A DNA stretch of 64,000 nt from Paraflavitalea devenefica (GCF_011759375.1 NZ_JAARML010000001.1:1426001-1490000), one strand, 5' to 3'; counted from the stretch's first letter, positions 54,760 through 63,861 are shown. A program made the numbers and translations. The notes: generated by a model from the letters alone, not told the origin.

Positions 54760-55755
54760 TTAACGTTGATTTTGCAGATGCCCGATCACCTGTTCAATAA
54801 TCCGGGGGTAATGGGCATGTTCAAGCTGATGCACTTTTTGCGCCAGGCTGGCGGGTGTATCGCCCGGTTCAATGGCGCAGGTGGCCTGAAAAATAATATC
54901 GCCGTTATCATATACATTATCAACGTAATGGATGGTAATACCGCTTTCCTGTTCACCCGCTGCAAGGATGGCTTCATGCACATGCATACCATACATGCCT
55001 TTGCCGCCGTAACGGGGCAGCAGGGCGGGATGGATATTCACGATCCTGTTGGGATAAGCCGCTGTAAGGGTAGACGGCACTTTCCACAGGAAGCCTGCCA
55101 ATACAATAAAGTCAATACCGGCGGCTTTCAGCTCGTCGAGGTAACCATTTCCCCGGAAAAAAGCTTCTTTTTCGATCAATAGCACGGGAATATGCTCTTT
55201 TTGGGCAATGCCCAGTACGCCGGCGCCTGGTTTATTGCAAACGATGAGTGCAATGCGCACTGTTGTACTGCCCCGGAAATAGTCAATGATCTGCTGCGCA
55301 TTGGACCCTGCACCGGAAGCAAAGAGGGCAATAGACGTGGTTCCGGGTTTGTTGTTTCGGGTTTCGCGTTCTGGCTGCGTAACGGACTGATGAATGGTTG
55401 CTTCCTGCATCACTGTACTTGTTTCAGATTTCGGATTTTGTATGGACGATTCTGGCTTCTGGATACTGGATTCTGGCTTCTTCCCCCTCATTCGCCTGCC
55501 CATTTTCTTCAGGTAGTTCCGGAAAAAAATAAACTGGCCCAGGGGAATACTGATAAGGATGACGCAGAATGGCCACAGGATGGTTACGAGAATAATATAA
55601 AGAGGTATGCGTATGGCGGCTGATTCAATGTTGAACAGCCCCAATAGCTGGCGGCCCAGGTAGCCGCAAAGGCTGCCACCCAGCGCAAAAGTCACCAGGA
55701 TAAGCAGTAACCGCCATCCGCTGACCTTCCATTTCTGTTGGAGCCTTTCGAACAT
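54760..55755 (-). CDS. purN: Fusion of a small membrane domain (DUF6787-like) to phosphoribosylglycinamide formyltransferase
   Basis: 331 residues. Residues 1-90 form a two-helix membrane protein (LLLILVTFALGGSLCGYLGR; IPLYIILVTILWPFCVILIS) ending in a basic tail. Residues about 90-140 are a low-complexity linker containing KPESSIQ twice. From about 142 onward it is PurN: SIALFASGAGSNAQQII, IDFIVLAGFLWKVP, catalytic Asn-His in NIHPALLPRYGGKG (near 240), and Asp in YDNGDII (near 283). PurN formylates GAR with 10-formyl-THF in purine synthesis. No stop codon separates the parts; an internal ATG at 55410 could start a free 216-residue PurN, the normal size. Either a tethered enzyme or two products are possible. 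Confidence 0.85.
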   Translation of the reverse strand: MFERLQQKWKVSGWRLLLILVTFALGGSLCGYLGRQLLGLFNIESAAIRIPLYIILVTILWPFCVILISIPLGQFIFFRNYLKKMGRRMRGKKPESSIQKPESSIQNPKSETSTVMQEATIHQSVTQPERETRNNKPGTTSIALFASGAGSNAQQIIDYFRGSTTVRIALIVCNKPGAGVLGIAQKEHIPVLLIEKEAFFRGNGYLDELKAAGIDFIVLAGFLWKVPSTLTAAYPNRIVNIHPALLPRYGGKGMYGMHVHEAILAAGEQESGITIHYVDNVYDNGDIIFQATCAIEPGDTPASLAQKVHQLEHAHYPRIIEQVIGHLQNQR

Positions 55756-55818
55756 GCACGCAAAAGTGCAGTAATTTGATCACAGATAAAACAGTTACAG
55801 GCAGATAAATTGGAGGGA

Positions 55819-56020
55819 TGCCTGCTCAAAATGGTAGTGGACTGCTCAGGGAATGGGAGGGGACTGCGTTGAACATGGCCAGGGAATGCCCCGAAAAGCG
55901 CACTGGAGTGCTCTAAATATGTATAGTTCTATAGTGTACCAGTGCAAGGTTCAGGGCATACTTAGGCCATACCCTAAGCATTCCCATACAACCCTCAGCG
56001 CATTCCACTACAACTCCCCG
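55819..56020. repeat. 11-bp-period repeat array C (divergent intergenic)
   Basis: TG recurs exactly every 11 bases at 55832, 55843, 55854, 55865, 55876, 55887, 55909 and 55920 (one miss at 55898). Beyond a centre near 55939 its complement CA recurs at 55957, 55968, 55979 and 56001, with near misses at 55989 and 56011. Words such as GACTGC and CAGGGAATG repeat on the left and GCATTCC on the right. It lies between divergent purN and actA. Confidence 0.7.
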
Positions 56021-56192
56021 CCCAAAAAACGTTCGGAATATTTCTCCACTACTGCAATAAAAGGCTGGACATCTTACGTTTAGAGTGATTGCAATAGACT
56101 CGTAACCCTTAAAACCTTAATATGTTTCCCGATTTTTCCTGCTTAAGTGTAACTCTTACCTCTCTAACCTTCCCAAAAGTGGGTGACAAAAA

Positions 56193-56210
56193 CATGACAT
56201 AAATGTCATG
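56193..56210. promoter_or_regulatory. Palindrome upstream of the act operon
   Basis: CATGACAT-AA-ATGTCATG is a perfect 8+8 inverted repeat 98 bases before the actA -7 element. Size and symmetry fit a dimeric regulator, for example of the CRP/FNR or Fur classes, but the sequence is not a consensus I can assign. Confidence 0.4.
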
Positions 56211-56307
56211 ACAGAATGATTTATGATACAATAAATCGGCTGAAACCCGCGCCCAGACTGCGTTAAAAAAAATTTAAACATGTTGATATTTTGTTGAAAT
56301 CCTGACT

Positions 56308-56315
56308 TATTTTTG
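56308..56315 (+). promoter_or_regulatory. -7 element of the act operon promoter
   Basis: TATTTTTG matches TAnnTTTG perfectly; TTG lies 22 bases upstream in TGTTGATATTTTG. Transcription would start near 56321, giving a leader of about 43 bases before actA. Confidence 0.6.
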
Positions 56316-56364
56316 CAGCCAATTCAGGAAATTTTTCCACATAATCTCATCATATTCAACTGAT

Positions 56365-57627
56365 ATGATTGACCATAGACCAATTGTCAAAGGAATTTTT
56401 CTCAGTGCATTATTGATTGTTGTATTGTCGTTCGGAAGCAAATTGGCAGCCCAGGATGGTGCTAAATTGTTCCAGGATAATTGTGCTACCTGCCATAAAG
56501 TGGACAAAGACCTGACCGGACCCGCACTCAAAGGAATCGAAGATCGTGTAAAGGATAAAAAACTACTACATGACTGGATCCGGAACAATTCCAAAGTAAT
56601 CGCATCAGGTAATAAATACTTCGTGGAGCTGTATAATAAGTGGAATAAAACGCCGATGAACGTTTTCCCACAGCTTACAGATCCTGAAATTGATGCCATC
56701 CTCAAATACGTCAGGGACTATAAAGCTCCTGTAGCGAAAGCCCCCGGTGAAACAGGTGGGCCTGATGGTAAGATGGGACCCAATGATGATGCTATCCTGT
56801 ATGGCGTACTTACCCTCATCCTGGCCGTAGTAGCTTTCATCATGCTGCAGGTAAACAGCAATCTGAGGAAGCTGGCCGCTGATAAAGAGGGTACCCCTTC
56901 TGGTGAACCCATCCCCTTCTATCGCAATAAGACCTATATCACCATGATCACCCTGTTCTTATTTGTGGTAGCTGGTTTCTTTTTCGCAAAAGGTGCGATA
57001 AGCCTGGGACGTCAGAAAGCTTATCAGCCTGAGCAACCTATCTTTTACTCGCATAAGGTACACGCCGGCACCAACCAGATCAACTGTTTGTATTGCCATG
57101 GCAGCGCCTGGGAAGGTAAGCATGCCACCATTCCTTCTGTGAATGTGTGTATGAACTGCCACCTCACCATCAATGAATATACCGGCGATCCGATCCACCG
57201 CGAAGATGGCACAGAAGTGAATGGTACCGAAGAGATCAAAAAGATTTATAAAGCGGCCGGTTATGATCCTGTCAAAAAACAGTACACCGGGAAGACAGAA
57301 CCTATCCAATGGATCAAGATCCACAGCCTGCCCGACCACGTTTACTTTAACCACTCCCAGCACGTACGCGCCGGTAAGGTACAGTGTCAAACCTGTCACG
57401 GTGAGATCACTGCCATGCATGAAGTGTACCAGGCCAGTGAGCTGAGCATGGGATGGTGTGTAAACTGTCACCGTGAAACCAAAGTGGATTTCAATAACGA
57501 TAAAGGCGAAGGAAACAAATTCTATAGCATTTACGAGAAATATCACAACGAGATCAAAGCCGGTACAAGAGACAGTGTAACAGTGGCTGATATCGGTGGT
57601 CTGGAGTGCCAGAAATGTCACTACTAA
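56365..57627 (+). CDS. actA: Alternative Complex III subunit ActA, multiheme cytochrome c with fused N-terminal monoheme domain
   Basis: 420 residues. After a signal-like helix (about 9-30) comes a class I cytochrome c domain with CATCH at 40. Two membrane helices follow at about 144-166 and 192-212. The C-terminal periplasmic domain carries CLYCH (241), CMNCH (about 262), CQTCH (about 341), CVNCH (about 365) and CQKCH (415), so six haem sites in all. ActA normally supplies five haems; the extra N-terminal haem domain here is fused. The subunit passes electrons from the quinol site toward cytochrome c or the oxidase. First gene of actABCDEF, with its own promoter. Confidence 0.93.
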   Translation: MIDHRPIVKGIFLSALLIVVLSFGSKLAAQDGAKLFQDNCATCHKVDKDLTGPALKGIEDRVKDKKLLHDWIRNNSKVIASGNKYFVELYNKWNKTPMNVFPQLTDPEIDAILKYVRDYKAPVAKAPGETGGPDGKMGPNDDAILYGVLTLILAVVAFIMLQVNSNLRKLAADKEGTPSGEPIPFYRNKTYITMITLFLFVVAGFFFAKGAISLGRQKAYQPEQPIFYSHKVHAGTNQINCLYCHGSAWEGKHATIPSVNVCMNCHLTINEYTGDPIHREDGTEVNGTEEIKKIYKAAGYDPVKKQYTGKTEPIQWIKIHSLPDHVYFNHSQHVRAGKVQCQTCHGEITAMHEVYQASELSMGWCVNCHRETKVDFNNDKGEGNKFYSIYEKYHNEIKAGTRDSVTVADIGGLECQKCHY

Positions 57628-57786
57628 TGCGTCCATGTGCTGATTGAAAATTTAAAAACGCCTTTGCGCCACCCGGTTTTCAAACGCACAGTATAAGATT
57701 CAAAGTTTGGAATGTAGTCCGCACTTAAAAACAACCAGCGACCCATTTTCAAATTATCAAATTGCCTAATTTTCAAATTAATATAA
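57628..57786. repeat. AT-rich short-word repeat in the actA-actB spacer
   Basis: The 159-base gap ends with TTTTCAAATTA, TCAAATTGCC, TAATTTTCAAATTAA: the word TTTTCAAATTA appears twice within 40 bases (57743-57781), close to the actB start. Nothing else is seen in the gap. Confidence 0.5.
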
Positions 57787-60700
57787 ATGGCTAAAAAAAA
57801 GTACTGGCAGAGTTTTACAGAGCTCAATAACAGTGAAGCCCATCAGCAGTTGGCCAATGATGAATTCCCGGAAGCATTACCGTCTCAACAAGCTGAAGGC
57901 AACGGATTAGCCAATACTCCGGCCTCCCGCAGAGACTTCTTAAAATATCTTGGTTTCAGTACTGCTGCTGCCATGGCTGCCGCCAGTTGCGAAACGCCTG
58001 TGCGTAAGGCAATCCCCTATGTAAACAGACCACAGGACATCATTCCCGGTGTAGCTGATTACTACGCTACCACTTATATCAGTGGTGGTGAAGCCATCCC
58101 CGTGATCGCCAAAGTACGCGACGGACGTCCCATCAAAATAGAAGGCAATACCTTATCATCTTATACCAAAGGCGCTACCACAGCGCGGGTACAGGCATCT
58201 GTACTTGACCTGTATGATACAGCCCGCCTGAAGCATCCCATGGCCAACGGTTCTGCCGCCAGCTATGAGTCCATTGATAAAATGATCACCGATGCGCTGG
58301 CTGTACTCGGAGGCGCTCCTGTAGTAGTGCTGACCAGCACCATTACTTCTCCTACTACGAAACAACTTATTGGCGAATTCCTGGCCAAATATCCGGGAAG
58401 CCGCCATGTTCAATACGATGCCGCTTCCTATAGCGGCCTGATACTGGCTAATGAAGCGACCCATGGTGTGAAAGCCATCCCTTCTTACCAGTTTGAAAAT
58501 GCCAATGTAATTGTAAGCATCGGCGCCGACTTCCTCGGTACCTGGCTGAGCCCCGTTGAATTCCAGCGTGGTTATACGGCTGGCAGAAAGGTGAATGAAA
58601 AGAACCCCACCTTAAGCAAGCACTACCAGTTTGAGAGCATGATGAGCATGACCGGCGCCAATGCCGATGAGCGCTTTACCCACCGTCCTTCTGAGGCCGG
58701 TGTAGTAGCTGCTGCATTGCTCAGCGCTGTGAACGGACAGGGTGCTGCCGGCGTAAGCGGTAAGCTGAAAGAAGGCATTGAGAAAGCTGCTAAAGACCTG
58801 GCCGCCAACAGGGGCAAGGCACTGGTAGTTTGCAGCAGTAACAATCCCAGCATACAGATCATTGTCAATGCGATCAATGAAGCGCTCGGTGCTTATGGTT
58901 CTACCATTAACTGGGCTTCTCCCATCCTGACCCATCAGGGCCTCGATAGTGAAATGGCTACCCTCACAGCCGATATGGAAGCTGGTCGCGTAGGCGCTTT
59001 ACTGGTATATGGTGTAAACCCGGCTTATGAGTACTTCGACGGCGAACGTTTCAAAAAAGCCCTTCAGCGTGTAAAACTGTCTGTATCGTTCAACGACAGG
59101 CAGGATGAAACCACGAAGGAGTGTAAATATATTTTACCTGCTCCCCACTTCCTGGAGAGCTGGGGCGATGCTGAACCAAAAGCAGGTTTATTCAGCATGA
59201 TACAGCCTACCATCAATCCCTTGTTCCAGACAAGGCCATTCCAGGACGCGCTCCTGAAATGGGCTGGTAATGCTACAGCCGCCTATGATGTGTTCTTCAA
59301 AAACTACTGGACCAGCCGCCTGGGCAGCTATGATGCTTATACAAAAGCCCTGCAGGATGGTGTAGTAGAAGCTGCCGGTACCGGTGTAGCACCTTCCTTC
59401 AATGGAGCCGGTGTGGCACAGGCTGTTGCTGCGGCCACTGCTTTAAAGAAATCAGGCGATGTGGAACTGGTTATCTACCAGAAGGTATCCCTGGGCGATG
59501 GTAAACAAGGTAATAATCCCTGGTTGCTGGAAATGCCCGATCCTATTACCCGCGTAAGCTGGGACAACTACGCCATCATTTCTCCCCAAATGGCGAAGAC
59601 GTATGGCATCAACCTGAGCGACCGTTGGGAAGCTGATAAATATGAGGTCAATCCGGAGAAACCGGTTATTACCATTAAAGTTGGCAATAAGGAAATATCG
59701 CTGCCTGTCATTGTAATACCTGGTGTACAATCCAATACCATTGCCATCGCAGTAGGTTACGGAAGGGCTAAGGAGATTGGCAGGTCTGTAGTTGCTATGG
59801 ATGGTACAGCATTGGGCAAAAACGCTTATCCTTTGCTTAGCTACAATGGCGCTACCATTGATTGGGTGGCTACCAATGTTACGGTTGCCAAGACCAATGA
59901 TATTTATAAAGTAGCGATGGTGCAAGTGCACAATAGCTATGAAGGTCGCCAGGAAGTACTGAAGGAAGTAACCCTGAAAGAATTCAAGGAAGATCCTAAA
60001 GTAATTTATAACGAAAGGGCTAAGGAACTGGAGCCCTGGGGTGGTATTGATGACTACGAAAAAGAAGGCACGCTGTATCCTACCCACCCACGTCCGGGTA
60101 TCAAATGGGGTATGAGCATTGACCTCAACAGTTGTTATGGTTGCGGCGCCTGCGTGGTGGCTTGTAACGCAGAAAACAATATACCGGTAGTAGGTAAGCA
60201 TGAAGTGATGCGCTACCATGATATGCACTGGCTGCGTATTGACCGTTACTTCAGCGGTAATCCCGAAGATCCGGAAAGCATCCAGACCGTATTCCAGCCC
60301 ATGCTTTGCCAGCACTGCGACAATGCGCCTTGCGAAAACGTTTGTCCGGTAGCTGCTACCAACCACAGCACAGAAGGGTTGAACCAAATGACTTATAACC
60401 GTTGTATCGGTACAAGATATTGCTCCAATAACTGTCCGTTCAAAGTACGTCGCTTTAACTGGGCTGACTATACAGGCGCCGACAGCTTTGCCAACAACCA
60501 GGTTCCCCTGGTGGAAGAAGGTAAGCTGGATGATGTGGTGCTGATGATGAATGATGACCTCACCAGGATGGTGCTGAATCCTGATGTAACCGTACGTAGC
60601 CGTGGTGTGATTGAAAAATGCTCCTTCTGCGTACAGCGTTTACAGGAAGGTAAGCTGAAGGCCAAGAAAGCCGGCCGTCCGTTGGAAGATGAAGACGTTA

Positions 60701-60969
60701 AAACAGCTTGTCAGCAGGCTTGTGCGGCAGACGCCATTGTATTCGGCAATGCCAACAATCCCAACAGCGCTGTAAGCAAGGTGCGCAGTGAAAACAAGCT
60801 GCGTCTGTTCCATTCACTGGAGCAGATCCACGTACTGCCCAATGTGAGCTACCTGGCTAAAGTGCGTAACACCGATGAGATCAGTAATCTTGGCGTATTG
60901 ACTGGCGAGAAACTGGCTGCTGCAGATGCACATGGTGCAGAAAAGAAAGAAGCTGCCGGTCATCATTAA
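57787..60969 (+). CDS. actB: Alternative Complex III subunit ActB, TAT-variant molybdopterin-like/iron-sulfur protein
   Basis: 1060 residues. The N-terminus lacks an ordinary signal; RRDFLKYLGFSTAAAMAAAS at about 47-66 is the late-positioned Tat-variant signal typical of this subunit, with a Cys after it (SCETP) suitable for lipid attachment. The first 750 residues resemble a molybdopterin oxidoreductase that in ACIII holds no cofactor. The C-terminal B2 part carries ferredoxin-type clusters: CYGCGACVVAC, CQHCDNAPCENVCP, CIGTRYCSNNCP and CSFC with CQQAC. It connects the quinol oxidation site to ActA haems. The fusion of the two parts is standard for ActB. Confidence 0.95.
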   Translation: MAKKKYWQSFTELNNSEAHQQLANDEFPEALPSQQAEGNGLANTPASRRDFLKYLGFSTAAAMAAASCETPVRKAIPYVNRPQDIIPGVADYYATTYISGGEAIPVIAKVRDGRPIKIEGNTLSSYTKGATTARVQASVLDLYDTARLKHPMANGSAASYESIDKMITDALAVLGGAPVVVLTSTITSPTTKQLIGEFLAKYPGSRHVQYDAASYSGLILANEATHGVKAIPSYQFENANVIVSIGADFLGTWLSPVEFQRGYTAGRKVNEKNPTLSKHYQFESMMSMTGANADERFTHRPSEAGVVAAALLSAVNGQGAAGVSGKLKEGIEKAAKDLAANRGKALVVCSSNNPSIQIIVNAINEALGAYGSTINWASPILTHQGLDSEMATLTADMEAGRVGALLVYGVNPAYEYFDGERFKKALQRVKLSVSFNDRQDETTKECKYILPAPHFLESWGDAEPKAGLFSMIQPTINPLFQTRPFQDALLKWAGNATAAYDVFFKNYWTSRLGSYDAYTKALQDGVVEAAGTGVAPSFNGAGVAQAVAAATALKKSGDVELVIYQKVSLGDGKQGNNPWLLEMPDPITRVSWDNYAIISPQMAKTYGINLSDRWEADKYEVNPEKPVITIKVGNKEISLPVIVIPGVQSNTIAIAVGYGRAKEIGRSVVAMDGTALGKNAYPLLSYNGATIDWVATNVTVAKTNDIYKVAMVQVHNSYEGRQEVLKEVTLKEFKEDPKVIYNERAKELEPWGGIDDYEKEGTLYPTHPRPGIKWGMSIDLNSCYGCGACVVACNAENNIPVVGKHEVMRYHDMHWLRIDRYFSGNPEDPESIQTVFQPMLCQHCDNAPCENVCPVAATNHSTEGLNQMTYNRCIGTRYCSNNCPFKVRRFNWADYTGADSFANNQVPLVEEGKLDDVVLMMNDDLTRMVLNPDVTVRSRGVIEKCSFCVQRLQEGKLKAKKAGRPLEDEDVKTACQQACAADAIVFGNANNPNSAVSKVRSENKLRLFHSLEQIHVLPNVSYLAKVRNTDEISNLGVLTGEKLAAADAHGAEKKEAAGHH

Positions 60970-61060
60970 GGCAATCAGTACTGAAGCGTTGATAAGGAAA
61001 AGGTAAAAACTAAAAAATTTCAGCTAAGGCCTAAAAGCTGATAGCTAAAAGCTAATAAAC

Positions 61061-62509
61061 ATGGCATCAAAGTACGAATCGTTAGTAAGACCCCCATTGG
61101 TTGATGGCACGAAGACTTATCACCAGGTTACGGAAGATATAGTACGTCCTATTGAGGCGCCGCCTACGCGCGCCTGGTGGATCGGCTTTATCATCTCTGT
61201 CATCTTGTTATTGTTTGGTGCCTATTCTATCTACCGCGAGGTAACTTATGGGGTAGGTCAGTGGAACCTTAATAAAACCATCGGATGGGGTTGGGATATC
61301 ACCAACTTCGTGTGGTGGGTAGGTATCGGTCACGCCGGTACACTGATCTCTGCGATCCTGTTACTTTTCCGCCAGGGATGGCGTACCGGTGTAAACCGTG
61401 CTGCGGAAGCGATGACCATCTTCGCGGTAATGTGCGCCGGCCAGTTCCCGATCTGGCACATGGGTCGTGTGTGGATGGCCTTCTTTGTAATGCCTTATCC
61501 CAACACCCGTGGTCCGCTGTGGGTAAACTTTAACTCCCCCCTGTTGTGGGACGTATTCGCGATCTCTACTTACTTCACCGTGTCGCTGTTGTTCTGGTAT
61601 TCCGGTCTTCTTCCTGACCTGGCTACCATCCGTGACCGCGCCAAACTGAAGTGGAGAAAACATATGTACGGTGTACTGTCATTCGGCTGGACCGGTTCTA
61701 CCAAACACTGGCAACGTCATGAGAGTTTATCACTGGTACTGGCCGGGTTGAGTACCCCCCTGGTATTGTCGGTACACACGATCGTATCTTTTGACTTCGC
61801 TACCTCTGTAATTCCGGGATGGCATACCACGATCTTCCCGCCTTATTTCGTAGCGGGTGCGATCTTCTCCGGCTTTGCGATGGTGCAAACCCTGTTGCTG
61901 GTAACCCGTAAAGTATTGAAGCTGGAAGACTATATTACGATAGAGCACATTGAGGTGATGAATAAGGTAATTGTGTTAACCGGTTCTATCGTGGGTATTG
62001 CTTATTTAACAGAGCTGTTTATCTCCTGGTATGGAGCTAATAAATATGAGAACTGGGCTTTCTTCCAGAACAGGCTGAACCTGTTCAGCCCCTATGGCTG
62101 GAGCTACTGGCTGATGATGGGTTGTAACGTGCTCTCTCCACAGATCTTCTGGTTCCGCAAAATGAGAAGGAATATCGTGGTTACCTTCTTCATGTCGGTA
62201 ATCGTGAATATCGGTATGTGGTTCGAGCGTTTTGTGATCATCGTAACTTCTATTTACCGGGATTACATTCCCAGTAGCTGGGCTACCTACTACCGTCCCA
62301 CCATCTGGGAAGTAGGGTTTTACCTGGGTACTTTCGGGCTGTTCTTCACCTGCTACTTCCTGTTCTCGAAGTTCTTCCCGGTAATCGCGATTGCGGAGAT
62401 CAAGCATATCCTGAAAAGATCAGGGGAAAGTTACAAGGCAAAAATGGTGGACGTGGAAGCCAAGACTGTGGAGGAATATTACCACGAAACCCAACATGCG
62501 CATCATTAA
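61061..62509 (+). CDS. actC: Alternative Complex III subunit ActC, NrfD/PsrC-type quinol-binding membrane protein
   Basis: 482 residues with ten or so membrane helices (for example WWIGFIISVILLLFGAYSIY and VSLLFWYSGLLPDLA). Motifs NFVWWVGIGHAGTLISAIL and MCAGQFPIWHMGR are typical of NrfD-like ACIII subunits, where they contribute to the quinol site and a possible proton path. The C-terminus is His-rich (YHETQHAHH). Part of the act operon, preceded by a 91-base spacer with repeated AAAGCT words. Confidence 0.95.
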   Translation: MASKYESLVRPPLVDGTKTYHQVTEDIVRPIEAPPTRAWWIGFIISVILLLFGAYSIYREVTYGVGQWNLNKTIGWGWDITNFVWWVGIGHAGTLISAILLLFRQGWRTGVNRAAEAMTIFAVMCAGQFPIWHMGRVWMAFFVMPYPNTRGPLWVNFNSPLLWDVFAISTYFTVSLLFWYSGLLPDLATIRDRAKLKWRKHMYGVLSFGWTGSTKHWQRHESLSLVLAGLSTPLVLSVHTIVSFDFATSVIPGWHTTIFPPYFVAGAIFSGFAMVQTLLLVTRKVLKLEDYITIEHIEVMNKVIVLTGSIVGIAYLTELFISWYGANKYENWAFFQNRLNLFSPYGWSYWLMMGCNVLSPQIFWFRKMRRNIVVTFFMSVIVNIGMWFERFVIIVTSIYRDYIPSSWATYYRPTIWEVGFYLGTFGLFFTCYFLFSKFFPVIAIAEIKHILKRSGESYKAKMVDVEAKTVEEYYHETQHAHH

Positions 62510-62573
62510 TAGTTGAGTTATTCAAAACCGAAGAAATCAGGAATACAGAAACCAGAAATTTTAAAATCTTCAT

Positions 62574-63167
62574 ATGGCGGTTAAAAAATTTGTAGTGGGT
62601 TGTTTTGAGGAGGAGGATGTACTGTTTAATGCGGTAAAAAAAGTACGCAAAGCCGGCTATAAGCTGCATGATGTATATACTCCCATGCCTATCCATGGAT
62701 TGGATACTGCTATGGGCCTCCGGGACACCAGCCTGCATACTGCCGGATTTGTGTATGGTATTACCGGTACTACCATTGCGCTGAGCAGCATCTCCTGGAT
62801 CTTTACCACAGACTGGCCGCTCGACATAGGCGGTAAGCCACACCTGGCATTGCCGGCCTGGGTACCTATCTGCTTTGAGTTTACCGTATTGTGTGCTGCT
62901 GTAGGGATGGTATTGACCTTTTGCTACCTCTGCCAACTGGCGCCTTTTGTAAAAAAGCACCATTTCGACCTGCGTGCCACCGATGATAAATTTGTAATGG
63001 TGATCGAATGCACCGATAAGACCAATGTTGAAGAGGTAAAGGCTTTCCTGTCGGGTGCTGGTGCGCAGGAAATTAACGTACAGCATGCCGAAACCGGCTG
63101 GTGGCTGGGTCGCTATGATAAGGAAAGAAAACTTTTTGAAGAAAAAACGGAAACTGTTACAGCATAA
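62574..63167 (+). CDS. actD: Alternative Complex III subunit ActD (DUF3341)
   Basis: 197 residues. A soluble N-terminal part begins AVKKFVVGCFEEEDVLFNAV and contains YTPMPIHGLDTAMGL, the DUF3341 signature. Two membrane helices follow (TAGFVYGITGTTIALSSISW; VPICFEFTVLCAAVGMVLTF). ActD is a small membrane subunit of ACIII with no cofactor. It lies between actC and actE with short spacers. Confidence 0.93.
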   Translation: MAVKKFVVGCFEEEDVLFNAVKKVRKAGYKLHDVYTPMPIHGLDTAMGLRDTSLHTAGFVYGITGTTIALSSISWIFTTDWPLDIGGKPHLALPAWVPICFEFTVLCAAVGMVLTFCYLCQLAPFVKKHHFDLRATDDKFVMVIECTDKTNVEEVKAFLSGAGAQEINVQHAETGWWLGRYDKERKLFEEKTETVTA

Positions 63168-63184
63168 TCTGAATATTCAGTACG

Positions 63185-63826
63185 ATGAAAAAATTATCAA
63201 TCATAGTTGTTTTAGTAGCACTGGTAGTATGGAGTTGCGGTGATAAGAGGAACCCAGGCCGTGTATATATGCCCGATATGGCTTACAGCCGTGCCGTGGA
63301 AACCTATACATCCCTGGATACCTTCCGTGCACAAGGTATTAATTACAATGCGATGCCTGTGGCTGGCACCATTAAGCGCGGTGAATTAATGCCTTTCCCT
63401 ATTGCACAGGATAAGCAGGGTGATACTACCAACTACATATTGTCCAAACAGGTAGCTAATCCTTTGCCCAAGCTGGACGAGGTGCAATTGAAAGAAGCAG
63501 AACGCTTATACCTGATCAACTGTGGTATATGTCATGGCGCCAAACTGGATGGCCAGGGCGTATTGCATAAGAGGAGCGATGGAACAGATGGCCCTTATGG
63601 CGCTGCTCCGGCCAACCTGATCAGTGGTGCTGCCTATGTGAATATGCCTGAGGGACAGATGTTCTATTCTGTTACCTATGGTAAAGGGCAAATGGGAAGT
63701 TATGCTTCTCAATTGAGCACCACACAACGCTGGATGGTGATCCAATATATCAAGAACAAGCAGACTGAAGCAAAAGGTGGCAGCTCAGAAGGTGCCGCTG
63801 CTGCTGATACTACTGTAAAAAAATAA
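63185..63826 (+). CDS. actE: Alternative Complex III subunit ActE, monoheme cytochrome c lipoprotein
   Basis: 213 residues. Signal peptide with lipobox ending VWSCG (Cys about 18). PDMAYSRAVETY is the usual start of the mature subunit. One haem-binding motif CGICH (about 113-117) is present, with a later Met (PEGQMFYSVTYGKGQMGSY) as likely axial ligand. The C-terminal tail is Gly/Ser/Ala-rich. Accepts electrons from ActA. Eighteen bases after actD. Confidence 0.93.
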   Translation: MKKLSIIVVLVALVVWSCGDKRNPGRVYMPDMAYSRAVETYTSLDTFRAQGINYNAMPVAGTIKRGELMPFPIAQDKQGDTTNYILSKQVANPLPKLDEVQLKEAERLYLINCGICHGAKLDGQGVLHKRSDGTDGPYGAAPANLISGAAYVNMPEGQMFYSVTYGKGQMGSYASQLSTTQRWMVIQYIKNKQTEAKGGSSEGAAAADTTVKK

Positions 63827-63861
63827 CTGACACGAGATACAGAAATTATAAATAGTTGATA

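Noticed and set aside
59452..60387. Minus-strand ORF of 311 codons
   Set aside because: Antisense to actB across conserved iron-sulfur motifs; shadow.
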